DNA of 64,000 nt from Dryococelus australis (lineage: Eukaryota; Arthropoda; Insecta; Phasmatodea; Phasmatidae): contig CM056993.1 in assembly GCA_029891345.1 (NCBI GenBank), forward strand, positions 108,801,800-108,865,799, given 5' to 3'. The notes under the pieces are model-generated. The model did no database searches and was not told the DNA's origin. It was given only the letters and a program-made list of their open reading frames with translations. The number at the start of each line of letters is the position of its first letter. Positions within the stretch are counted from its first letter, which is position 1. The translations under genes were made by a program, and so were the position numbers. Of this stretch, positions 1 through 11,640 are shown piece by piece.

Positions 1-239
1 CTTCCTCTGTGGTTTTAGTTCAATGATGCCGTATGTATGCATTTTGGAATTGGCAGCTACCTCATCCATGTACTATTCTTGTTACTCTAACAGATGGCAG
101 GCACCATCTTGGTGTCAGCTGACTGGTGGATGTGCATCAACAAGAGTTTAGTGGTACAGAAGGTTACAAACCTTAGGGTCTGGTAACAGTTTTCTGTTTC
201 AGTGCTGTGTCTCAAAGGTTTGACTGTAGTTGACTCACC

Positions 240-1106
240 TGTGCTCTGGTTGGCTCAATTATACAGAGTTTGATTGATGCCATGCATCATGAGACGTCAG
301 TAATTGTACTGCCTACTCAAAGCAAAGGGTGGACACTCCACACCAGATTGTTTGCTTCACTGGCCGAGCCCCCGAGACTATGCTTCGAAGATCATCCAAG
401 TACTACAATATGCCGCCAGATGGCCCTGTGAGTACAATCAGCAAGTCTTGCTCCTGGATCCAGCACCAGCCACTGACATCACACGCCAAGAGGATCTATG
501 CCACGCTTGCCCCCTCCATAACTCCAGTCAGGGTGCACTAGCCAGAGTATAAATAGCGGGCCGCAACCCTTAAACGCCAACCTGTTCTGTTCCTTCACCG
601 CACACTCGTGTTGAACGAACCATCACCTCCCTGGTTTTCATCGCACTCCTTGTGCCAAGGATAATCTCCAACTACCTTTTCTTCACCGCATTCTGTGCCA
701 AAGACTCCTATCTCCGTCTGCGTTGTCAAACACTAGACACTGCCAGCCTCTTCAGGGCAACATAGTAGAGTAGTCCAATTTAGGTTAGTATGGTAACGCT
801 CGTCTACCCTGCCTTTGTTAGCCTCGGAACAGGTTGCATTTCCTGTCTCGCGTAGGATTAAACTTCCGTAAGCTCCTGCGGACGTTAGGAGGTAGTGCGA
901 CACAGCCTTGTTTATTTCCTTCGCAGGAATAAACTGTGTTTAATTTGCTCAAGGGTATCTTTCTCGTTTCTTTTAGTATCGTGCCTCACCCTGTAGAAAT
1001 CAGGCCCATTAGACAGAAAGTAAGTGAACAGGAGATTTACTAAATACCGCAATACACCAGTAGAGTACCTACACCCATTCTAGACTGCCACCCTTTCTGT
1101 GCACCA
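240..1106 (+). repeat. Left long terminal repeat of the gypsy-like fossil
   Basis: Matches 7760-8685 along its length. It contains TATAAATAG at 548-556 and AATAAA at 928-933, the spacing expected of an LTR promoter and polyadenylation site. It is followed by TGGTGTACGTAACGG, which resembles a tRNA primer-binding site. The left edge is uncertain by tens of bases. Confidence 0.7.
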
Positions 1107-4100
1107 TGGTGTACGTAACGGTAGAGCCCCAACACTAGGTATTCTGTTTCCTGAGGTCAGTTTGTCAGCTTGGTGCCTACCCTCTTCACCACGATCCTTG
1201 TGCCGAAGGGGTACCCGAGTTGGGAATACAGTCCTGTACTGGGACTGCCCGCCAGTGAGACCTGACTATCAGTGTTCACCGCGCTTCTTGCACCGAGCAC
1301 TAGGATAGGGATACCGCACTCTGTTGACAGACACGGTACGTAGTTCTACACCTGTACAGGACAACACTTCACCTGCTCCACTTCCACGAGCCCAATATTG
1401 GTGATTCAGTCCATATGCCTTATTTCCGTCAGAGTGGTGTCCGAGAGCGGGTTAAACAGTTAATATGCTGTATACCATGTGGGGAAACCTACCACCATAA
1501 ATATATAGGTTGGCCAGACGAAAGGGTAATCAGGCCAGGAATGGTTTACCAGTGTGATATATGTGGGTGTGCCACTGAATGTGGACCATATAACCCCAGA
1601 CCAGCCTCCCACACGAGCACAGCTCGGTGCTCGGGAGAGCAGCAAATACCAGAATTCGCGGGGTGCCCCCGCAAGGACCCCTTAGTATTCACAGCCGAAT
1701 GTGAAATAGAGTTTCGTACCTCTGAAAAGGAATGGGTTGCTAGGGCAGAAGTACAGAGAATTAATTTCCAAATGGAGTCAACTCAGTAGCTGTCTCACCA
1801 CACAGTTTACCAGTGAGGAGGTACTAGCATGCCTCACGACATAATTATATAGCCTTACACAAGCACCAGATAAAGAGATGGAAATATTTGTCCGCTGTAA
1901 GGTACTGATATACAGAGGAATATTCCCTGCTGGAGACGAAGAGAGCTGTGTACGGCATATAACTCGCATGTTGCTACTAAAGCTGAGTATCCTTCTGCTA
2001 ATTCCGAAGCCACTCACTGTGGATTAACTAGTGGAACGAGCATGGGAAACGGAGTGCAATTTCAAGGCGCAAGCCATCCTTGACCACCCAAAAGTAACCA
2101 AGTCTATTGAATCAGACAAGTTGCTTGAACGAAGAATAAAATACACAGCCACCTGCACCCCCACACCTAGCCTACCGAAATTCTGGTACTGTTGAGCCTT
2201 TTACTTCCACAAAGACTGCCTGCAGCAGTAAATAGGGCATGAACGTGCAGAAGAATGGGGCGCAACACGTATGCCACATACCACCCAACAAGAAACTGAC
2301 AAGAAAGTAGTCCTGCAGATGGGAAATGCCACAGCCAGTGGGCGAAAAGGGGTGACCCCGCCGGACCACAAGGGCAAACCATCCAACTACTAGATGAGGA
2401 GATTGAATTGCCAGAAGCCCCTCATATCGAAGTCCGCGTCGATGGGAAGAACGTACTTGCACTGCTTGACTCTGCCGCAACCGGCAATTTTGCATGAAGC
2501 GACATCCTAACTGAAGAGGAAAGGGCATCACTACGCCCACAGACCAAAACCATAAGGATGGCCAAGCCAGGCTGCATGCTCACAGTCAACAGGTGCACAA
2601 CTCTCATTATTGAACTTCCTAAGATTACAGGACCTGCAGAATTCATTGTATCGCCAGACATTCAGGAAGTTATTATACTGGGATGCCCCTGGCTCCATCA
2701 GCAACAATGCATAATTGACCATGGGCAACGAAAATTTACCTGGGCGACAAAAACAGCGTAAACATCAACTAGGAACATTGTCCCAACACTGTTGTACCTC
2801 CAACTCTCCAAAAAAAGGAGGTTAACCACAAACTTTCCGAAGTTCAATTCTAAAAATTTAAGAAAGAACGTCCTCGACGAACATGTCGGCACCTTTCAAG
2901 CTCTCAAACCAGTTTTCAAGACATCGAGCAACTTCATCAGCCCCAAGGAGAAGGACCTCTGATCCTACAGAAAGACACATGTCAAAACGGCCTCGGCACC
3001 ATCCTGTACCAAGAGGATACTGACGGCGAAGAACTAGTAATAGCCTACGCCAGCACACGGCTCAATGCCACTGGACAAAGATACCACATCAACGAGCAAG
3101 AGTGCCTTGCGGTCATGTGGGCTGTCCGGAAATAACATTATTATCTGGAAGGCACCCACTTTATTCTGAGGACCAACAGTAAAGCCCTCCAGTGGCTATG
3201 AGAATCCAGAAACAATAAAGCCAAGCTCGGATGGTGGGACCTGTTTTTCTCGAAGTTTGACTTTGAAGTGCAGCACTGCCAGGGCAAGAACAACGATCTT
3301 CCAGCTGTCCTATCTCACCAACCAGACCCAGCAGAAAACACAAACCAGATGAAGAATGGGAATGCATGGGGCTGCCTCAACCTCTGGACTGCAGCCCAGA
3401 ATAACGAATCAGGGTATTACAGCTCCATATTAGCCGAAGCCAGATCAAACGCCACCAGCAGCAACATCTGGACATCAAAGACCTCCTACAGAAGCATCCT
3501 CAGCGGTTTGAGCTACGAGACGATATTGTCTGGTTACGCAACAATCAACCTGGAGCCAAGTGGAGAATTTGGATACTGAAGGATCTATGTGCCAACATCT
3601 GCAGGCATCATCACATTCACCCCCGAAGCGGTCCACCTGGTAACCCAGGAAATACTAACTTATTTAAATACACATTAAATATGGGAGGGCATGAGCAGGG
3701 ATGTCCACCAGTACATCCATGGCTGCATGACATGCTGCAGAAACAAGCCTACCCCATGAGACAACCAAAGGTCAAACCTCAACTACCATGCACCCCATGG
3801 ATGCACGTTGCCGCTGACTTATGGGATCCTATCCCTGCAGCACTAAAGGAATTTATCTGTTAGTCGTGACAGACCTATTCTCGAGGTGGGTGGAAGCCTT
3901 TCCCTTGCCAAGCCAAGAAACCCATCACATCATCAGAAAATTCAACACAGAGATTTTCCCAATGCTGGGGTTACCCTCAGTGTATCTTCACGGACAATGG
4001 GACCCAATTTTCTAGCAGGAAGTGGCTGACAACGTGCCACAAGTGGAGAGTGGAGACCTGGACAACTCCCCCCTACCATCCACAAGCCAACCGGAGGAGA

Positions 4101-7100
4101 CAGGAGCTCAATAAAACTTCCGTGTCAGTGTGGATGGTTATCATAAACCCTGGGATAGGCACATCCCGAAAATCCCGTTCGCCTTATGATGACATACAAG
4201 CAAGACGATCAACTCCAGCCCCAGCCAACTTCTGGGCCAAACACTTCGCCACCCAGGAGATTGGCAATAGGATAACAAACTGACTGAAATGCCTCGTCCT
4301 GAAGACATCCGTCTTGCCGCCTTGGCCCGCATGGACAACACAAGGGATTACCAATAGGCCTATGTCAAGAGGAAGTATACACAACCACATACTGGCATCC
4401 GAGCCTTTGAAATGGACAAAGCAATCTTGCTGTGCAGCCACCCCCTGAGCAGAGGCATAAATCAGTTCAGTGCAGCTCTAGCCGAAAAGTGGGAGGGCCC
4501 CTACGAAGTCATTGGACATCAGGAAAACTGTGTGTTGGGCCAAGGATCATCGCGGATGAATCTGAAAAGCCACAAGGGGACAAATGAGGCTATACCCCAG
4601 GGTTGCCCCCGAGTTAGAAGTACATACATCTCGGAAATGCCGGACGACGTTGAAGAGCCTGCGACATTCACTGCCGCAGAAGAATGGCAACCGTCACCTA
4701 TGGAACAAGCATTTGAAAGGCCAACCAGCCAGGGAACCACCTACTCCATGCCTACATGGGTGGAATTTCCAAAACCTAAAGCAGCAAATGCCAGCACCGC
4801 TGTCTCCTGTGAACCAAACCAGCGAGAGGACTTCAGCAACGAACGATATCGCAGCCGCCACCGGAACATTGCCTCCCAAAAGGGAGGCACCTACCAGAAC
4901 TACCAGCCAACACAAGGCCTTTCTCAAAGCTCTACTTCAGCTGGTGCTAGCGGCCAAGATATACCTATACCATACAGCCACCCAGCTGGCCGACACACCA
5001 CCCAGCACAGAGGCCACCAGCACCCCGGATACGGCGTCGCCAGACGCCAAGGCCATTTTCACTGCATCTCTTTATGGACGTGAAGGAGGACCACTGATAG
5101 GCGCTGTCAAGATGGAGGTCCCCACCTGACCTCTGACTCAGGCGTCTTCAGTCAAAGGAGCAGGAGAAGAAATTCATCCACTGCTCCACATAATTGACGT
5201 GTTCCCGGTGAAGCCCAGCACCAGGGCCTTTCCACCATCACAGTTCCCTGGATGAAGGGAAATTATGAATGAGTCTACAACCAGAGGGGCAGCACAAGAA
5301 ATTCAGAGGACAAACCTGTGCCAGATGGTCAATGGGGGCCTGGTGTCACCTGACACACTGATTGAGCCACAGCGAACCTGCTGTTGAGCTAGAGGCCATG
5401 CCTGGGCTTCCAGCTCCGACATCTGAAGCCAGAGAGGTGGTAGCACCAACAGAACCACTGCCTCCACCGGCTACACAGTCAACAGCGAAGGTGTCTTCAA
5501 CTAAAAGGGTAAGCGATGCAGCCTCCAGACTACTACTAATGGCAATGGAGCCACCTGACGTCAAGACCAAGAACCAGGCCCCTAACCTTGGACAAGACAG
5601 GGAGCTGCAAATCGGAGCCGTCGAGCCAGAGGTCATAACCCAATCTCCAGCTCCGGCCAAATCAACCGAGGAGGTAGGCGACATAGCATTCAGACCGGTA
5701 CCAAGAGAGCCGTAGAGCCAGAGGTCACATCCCGAAGCTCCAGCCCAGTTAACAGAGGGGGTAGGCGACGCAGTCTCCAGACTACCCTTGACTGCAATGC
5801 AGATGACAGCAGAGCATCACCACAACGCAGCCGCTGGTTGTCCCCCAGCACCTAGAGGTCAGCCCTTGACCATTGCCGGAGATGGTTTTTGCACGACTGC
5901 CTACCTTCCACGTTGAGTGCAGCCGCCCCATGCCGGCTAGGCAGGCTCAGTACCAGGCCGGTATCGAGAAGCTCCCTGTAAGCCCACCGCCTGCTTCACC
6001 TGGCCGTATGTACAGCATGCGGCACTATGTAAGCTGGGGGCGACCACCGAAGAAGAAGAGAACACCTAAACAGTGAGTGAAAGTGCCACACACGAACAGA
6101 CTTAACTTTGATAGCAGTAAATACACTATCCCTCTATGCTAATCAACAGACACGTAATTATGCAGTTATGTAATTATGAATAATTCTGGACACTTAACTT
6201 TAGTGCAATGCTCTAGCTTCACCAGATTTTTTTGCAACCGTATCAGCCATTCATAATTTCTCGCTAATCTCGGTGAAATTACGTAACTTGCCAGTGCAAT
6301 TAATGGCTCTTCAATAGTCATAAAAGTTTGCTTATTTGAACACTTTGGACATCCCCTAGAGCCAGTGCCATGTAATATGTGTTAAGAAGACATCATGTGT
6401 GTAAAAACATTTGAAGTCACATAATTCTTGTTGAAGAGAAAATGGACAGAAATTGTTAAAAATTTCTACATATTGTTGAAAACAATATTCCAAAGACTTT
6501 AACAAGTCAACATATTATGTACTTTGCTTTGTATAGAATCACCTCAAGAAAACGTTAAATATTTTCTTAGCATTGTGTAAAATCAATTTGCAATTTCGTA
6601 TATAAATCTTGCATTTTTTAAATAGCTCATTTATTGTTTTGTGTAAAATCACTTCAAGAAGCATCAAGCCGTACTGATTATGTTGTATATAGTCATAAGC
6701 ATTTTTAATCTAATTATCATATTTTGCATTATATAGAATCCCATCAAGAGATCACAAACAAAGAGACATTCTAAACCAGAAACAGTTTGTGATACAAATC
6801 CTGAAATATGTTATAATATTTTGAACTATATTCTTCCATGCACTCTTTTTATATTTTTTGTATAGTGGTGTATCTCACACATTGTTTATTAGTCAAAACT
6901 GCCACACACTTGTTTGCAAAGCTTAGCCAGTCAGCTGAGACCACGGAAGCTCTCAGTTTGACTAAACCTCTTAGCTTTCTATTACAAGTAACGTTTCCTT
7001 CTGTGGGACACATCGGAATACTACTGGTAGAGGTCATTTTTATTCTCTGCACCAGGCGGCCATAGCCGGATAGTTAGCTTACACACGCCTTTACGAGTGA

Positions 7101-7759
7101 GGCTTTTGGCAACCTTTAATTTATTTAATATGAATTGCAATCATTATTTAATTCTCCCCAAGGGTCGAATTCTATTCCGTGTGCCGTCCACCATGTCTTG
7201 TATTCTTTCAACATGTTCAACTCTGTAACCTTTTATTGTACGCACCCAAGCCTTCCAGCTGATATTGTAGGGGGGCACACTGTAAAAAATGAAGGCCACA
7301 CGTAATCACCAACACCGGATACCCCATACGACACTAACCTAACTCAACCCAAAAGGAAAGAATAAAAGAAGTTGCCAAAGTTTTATTTGCAGCCTGGCAT
7401 AACTGTGCAACGAGAGAGAGACAGAATGCCTATTAGCCATGCAACAGAGAGAGACAGCATTGTCTGGACTGCCCATCGCTTCATGAGTTAATCAGCGCCA
7501 TCGCAGCCACGTGCCATCCACATGGCCATCCAGCCATGCTGCTTCAAAGCCGAGCACAGAGCTGTGAATGCACAGACCAGGAACAACTACAGAAACAGAT
7601 GGAGAGAGAAAAACATTTTTCTTGGGGGGACAGTCCTACATTCCCTCAAAATTATTTCTTTCTCGTCTCATTCCTTCGCGCAGATGAGTCTATGTCGCAA
7701 CGGAGGGGGAGGGGGGCGAATTTATGTATGACGCCCTTTCAACAATGAATAATCAACTT

Positions 7760-8685
7760 CGCCTTATCAGTGCGCATGCCTTTGCCGCTTGATTCTACAG
7801 AGTTTTATTGTTGCCACGCATATTACGAGACGTCAGGAATTGTATTGTTTACCCAAGGCAAAGGACAGACACCCCATGCCAGATTATATTATGCACTGAC
7901 TGAGCCACTGAGACTATGCTTTGAAGATCATCCAAGTACTACAAAGCGCCACCTGATGGCCCTGCAGGTACGATCAGCAAGTCTTGCTCCTGGATCCAGC
8001 ATCGGCCACTGATGTCACACGCCAAGAGGATTTATGCCACACTTACCCTCTCCATAACTCCAGCCAGGGTGCGCTGGCCAGAGTATGAATAGCAGGCCGC
8101 AACCCTTAAATGCCAATCTGTTGTGTTCCTTCACTGCACGCTCATGCCGAAGGAACCATTAGCTTCCTAATTCTCACTGCACTCCTTGTGCCAAGGATAA
8201 TCGCCAACTATTTTGTCTTTACCACATTGTTTGCTGAAGACTCTGCACCTTCCCTTGTCGTCACCGCATTCTGTACCGAAGACTCTTATCGCCATCTACG
8301 TCGTCAAACATTAGACACTGCCTGCCCTTCCAGGGTAACATAGTAGAGTAGTCCAGTTTAAGTTAGTATCGTAACGCTCTTCTACCCTGCCATTGTTAGC
8401 CTAAGAACAGGTCTCATTCACCTGTCTCAAGTAGGATTAAGCTTCCGTAAGCTTCTGCGGATGTTAGGAGGTAGTGTGACACCACCATGTTTCTTTCCTT
8501 CACAGGAATAAACCTTGTTTAATTCACTCAAAGGTATCTTTTTCGTTTCTCGTAATATAGTATCTCACCCTGTAGACATCAGACCCATCAGAGGGTAAGC
8601 AGGTGAACCAGAGATTTACTCAATACTGCAGTACACCAGTAGAGTAACCACATGCATTCTGGATGGCCACCCTTCCTCTGCACCA
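7760..8685 (+). repeat. Right long terminal repeat of the gypsy-like fossil
   Basis: Diverged copy of 240-1106, with AATAAA at 8507-8512. A purine run rich in G (about 7699-7717) lies just upstream and could be the polypurine tract. Similarity to the left copy continues about 20 bp past the apparent LTR end into the primer-site-like TGGTGTATGAAATGG, which is unexpected for a 3' LTR. Confidence 0.65.
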
Positions 8686-9300
8686 TGGTGTATGAAATGG
8701 TAGAGAGCACTGCATCAGAACTCCAGCGGGAACTTACACTCCATCCTCACCCTACTCACGCACCTTTCACCAAGGGAGAGAGCCCAAGCGTTACGTCACC
8801 TGCAGAGACCAGCCACTTCAGAGATTCCAGCAGATCTCTTCACAGCACCTGTCCGCCTCAGTGAGGAAACACACCCCATGTTCGCTACCTACTTGAGTGG
8901 ACAAGACACCTCCTTAGGGTATCGCCAATTCACGCTGGTGGGGATTTCAAATAGCGGAACAGACCCCAGCGACAGTGTACACTAGCGAACACCTGACCAG
9001 CAGCCAACCACATTCTAATTCACCCAAGCTAGAAACACCGCAGGTCAGGCAGCCGCCACAAGTTACGTGTCGCCCAGGTGTACCTGCAAGAGCAAATCTG
9101 CCAAATAGCAAAGGGCTACTCGCCGTACCAGACTTTGTGCTCTGCCACAAAGCTACCAGGTCCATGCTATATACAGGACGTGTTCCAGTATCATGTAAGG
9201 ACTAGAGTCCTATACCCCGAACCCAGGTGCAACTGTCCTAGCGCCCACCAAAACACTTTAGACGTGGTGACGTACTTGCCTCAGCCACAAGCCGTCACGT
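8686..9300 (+). mobile_element. Possible leader/gag start of a second gypsy-like copy
   Basis: GC-richer sequence directly after the right LTR. It begins with a primer-site-like TGGTGT and contains short Ser/Pro-rich open stretches, then returns to AT-rich DNA near 9.3 kb. It does not match the region after the left LTR beyond the first 20 bp. It may be the beginning of a related element whose remainder is not in this place, or flanking DNA. Broken; family inferred only from position. Confidence 0.3.
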
Positions 9301-10965
9301 GATAGTACATTACCCAAGGCCTGGGCATTTTTCTTAGATTATGCAAAGGTTATGCAAAGATTATGCAAATCCTAAGCAATATCAGTTTGCTCTGCAATGC
9401 ATCTCCACAGTGATATTATAGATTATGTACCACAGTCACTTGAAACTGTTTCTGTGTCTGTAGTATAGCTCCTAAGTGGGACCAAAGGTGATCTGTCCTA
9501 GGCATTTACAGTAAAATTTTGTTTTAAATTTCTTATCCTAACTGTGTTTGTTGAAACCTGTCTCAAGCAGTAGTGTAGCAAAAATTTATGGCTATATGCT
9601 GTGTGTCTGGTGTGTGATTTCTGATCACTTGCTGGATGTCATATCCTTTTCATTGGTTTATGCTGAGCATAGCCAAAGTTGTTTTGGAGATGATATGCTC
9701 TGGGCTCAAGCAACACTCTCTGACTATATTGCAATTCCACTGATGCTGGAAGCAAGTTACTCAGGTGAAAACTGTCTCTCATATAGCATGTGACCTTTCT
9801 GGCCACTGTCTTTGGATAGATTACTTGCTCAGCATGGATGGAAAGTGACTAACTGTGCCTCATTATGCTTGGAGTTTGGTTACTCCAGGTGGTTTTTCCT
9901 CAGGTAGGATGTGAGGATTGTAGACTGACATTCTGCTGACAGCTGAGCTTCAAGACATATGGATTAAAATCCATGCTTTTTTTTTTTATCCTGTTTCCCA
10001 ATCTGTGTGTATTTGTCTGATATCATATTGTGATAGCCTAAGTGGTATGGAGCATTTTATGACTTACAAGTCTGTATGTTGAATGTGGCACCGATGACAT
10101 GTTCATCTACTAGGGTGATGACACATGGTCAGCATCCACTGATGTCCCAGTTGTCTAGAATTTAAGCATCTTGCAACTTTTATTGTGATGAATTTGGTGT
10201 GTTCGTATTCCGTAAACTTATATGTGTGCTGTTCATTCTTGTTATGGCCAGTGCACCAAATCAAAGTCAGATGCAGCCAGATGCTGCTGGTGTTGTATGG
10301 TGGGCTTCTACTGTTCAGTGGTATGGGTCACCAGTGGCGCAGTTACATAATTACGGAATCCCATGTTGTGGTATAGTGAGAATAACAAGTTTATGTGACT
10401 TGAGGTAGGGTTGCAAACTTATGGTTAACTACTTGCTGGTGTGTATGGTAGTAACTCCCAAGTGGTCCCCATGGCTGGTTTACCAAAAGTGGTATTTGCT
10501 TCCCAGGCTGAGCTTGAAGTACAGGTAATCATGATAGTTTTGGCCTTGTGATGTGCTGGTTGACTCCTTAACAGTTACAGTTGGAGCCCAAACATATTAA
10601 TCTCAAATTAAAGATATTTGAATAATGGTAATTGATAAGGACTGGTGGTGGGTAGGCTGTCAAACAGCTGAACTAGGATCAATTGACTTTTGAACTTGTA
10701 AAACCTACAAGCATCACTGAACCTGGGAAGTGCAACAGTATTGGTGTTATGGCCGCACTCTCTTGGGCCTGTAGGAATAACCCTAGGTCAAATGATGTGA
10801 AAGAACTCATTCTGGCAGTTGTTGAAAATTTGCTGTGGTAGTGAATAGTTTTTCCTCCTAAACAGGAAAATATGCCTGGTGGGACAGAAAAAAACATTGA
10901 GAAATTTTATGAGCTATGATAAGATTTATACCCCAGATGTCTCTATCCTAAGTGTGGTCAGGAAG
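9301..10965. other. AT-rich intergenic DNA with one dispersed repeat segment
   Basis: No gene recognised. About 10485-10590 is roughly 70% similar by eye to 25231-25340 in the same orientation (shared CAGGCT, AATCATGAT, CTGGT.GACTCCTT), so both are copies of a dispersed repeat. The open frame around 10.2-10.4 kb has no recognised domain. Confidence 0.5.
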
Positions 10966-11640
10966 TACCGTATTTATCACATTGTAAGCAGACTTTTTCT
11001 TTACCAGTTTGGATCCTCCAAAATTGTACCTGAGCTTATAATCGGGACCGCCAATATTACATGTAGTTCCGACCAAGTATATATAAAACAAGCTGATAAA
11101 TTGGACAATATAAATTTACCAATACAGTTACAGTCATGATACTAATCTAATAAAGTAGTCTCAGTTCATAAAAACATGTTGTTTTTCTGTCAAACTCACT
11201 TCTTATTGTTTGGCTGGGTGAGACCTGTATCAAGGTTATGGCTGTGTTGATATGCGGCCTGTATTGAGTAAGCATTGGCTGTCCTCTTTGATAATTGCCA
11301 GAGCTTGTTTCCTCCCCTTACACGGCTGGTGTAGTGGGAGCTAGTTGCCTAGCAACCAGCATTGCATCCTTGTGCCCTCTTTCTGGGTGCCGACTGGTTT
11401 AGAAGGGAAGGGGTTGATTGATTTATTCCTCTCACCACTGATGCTTCCCCTTCATTGCCTTGCCCGCCGTGAACACAACGCCCAATCAATAACCATTCCG
11501 GATGCTCTCAGCTGATCAAGTGCATGCAAGACATTCAAAATTCTGCTTGCATTCTGTGTATATTATTTTCTTTTTCAGAGGGTTAAAAAGTTTGGGGTCA
11601 GCGTGCATTAGGTGTCGGCTTACAGTCAATTAGATCAGTA
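10966..11640. mobile_element. Non-autonomous DNA transposon with TACCGTATTTA-type ends
   Basis: The left end begins TACCGTATTTATCACATTG and the reverse complement of the right end begins TACTGATCTAATTGACTG. Both continue into GTAAGC.GAC and then a run ending near CAGTTTGG / CCAAACTTT, so the inverted ends are about 30-45 bp and imperfect. There is no transposase reading frame in the 675 bp. The GC-richer middle (CCTCCCCTTACACGG, TTGCCTAGCAACCAG) recurs at 22828-23222. The superfamily is not certain and no clear target duplication was seen. Confidence 0.6.

Larger units (their letters stand above)
240..8685 (+). mobile_element. Old Ty3/gypsy-like LTR retrotransposon fossil
   Basis: Terminal repeats lie at about 240-1106 and 7760-8685, differing by very roughly 12-18% by eye, so the copy is old. 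Each has an AATAAA (928-933; 8507-8512), and the left one has a clear TATAAATAG (548-556). Parts recognised in order: a small Cys-rich reading frame near 1.4-1.8 kb, a retropepsin-like region near 2.4-2.75 kb with LLDSAAT, RNase H near 2.9-3.3 kb ending in the gypsy-type QGKNN motif, integrase near 3.6-4.05 kb, and a Pro-rich late region at 4.4-6.1 kb. The coding part is broken, with many breaks. AT-rich noncoding DNA fills 6.1-7.7 kb. Element ends are approximate. Confidence 0.75.
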
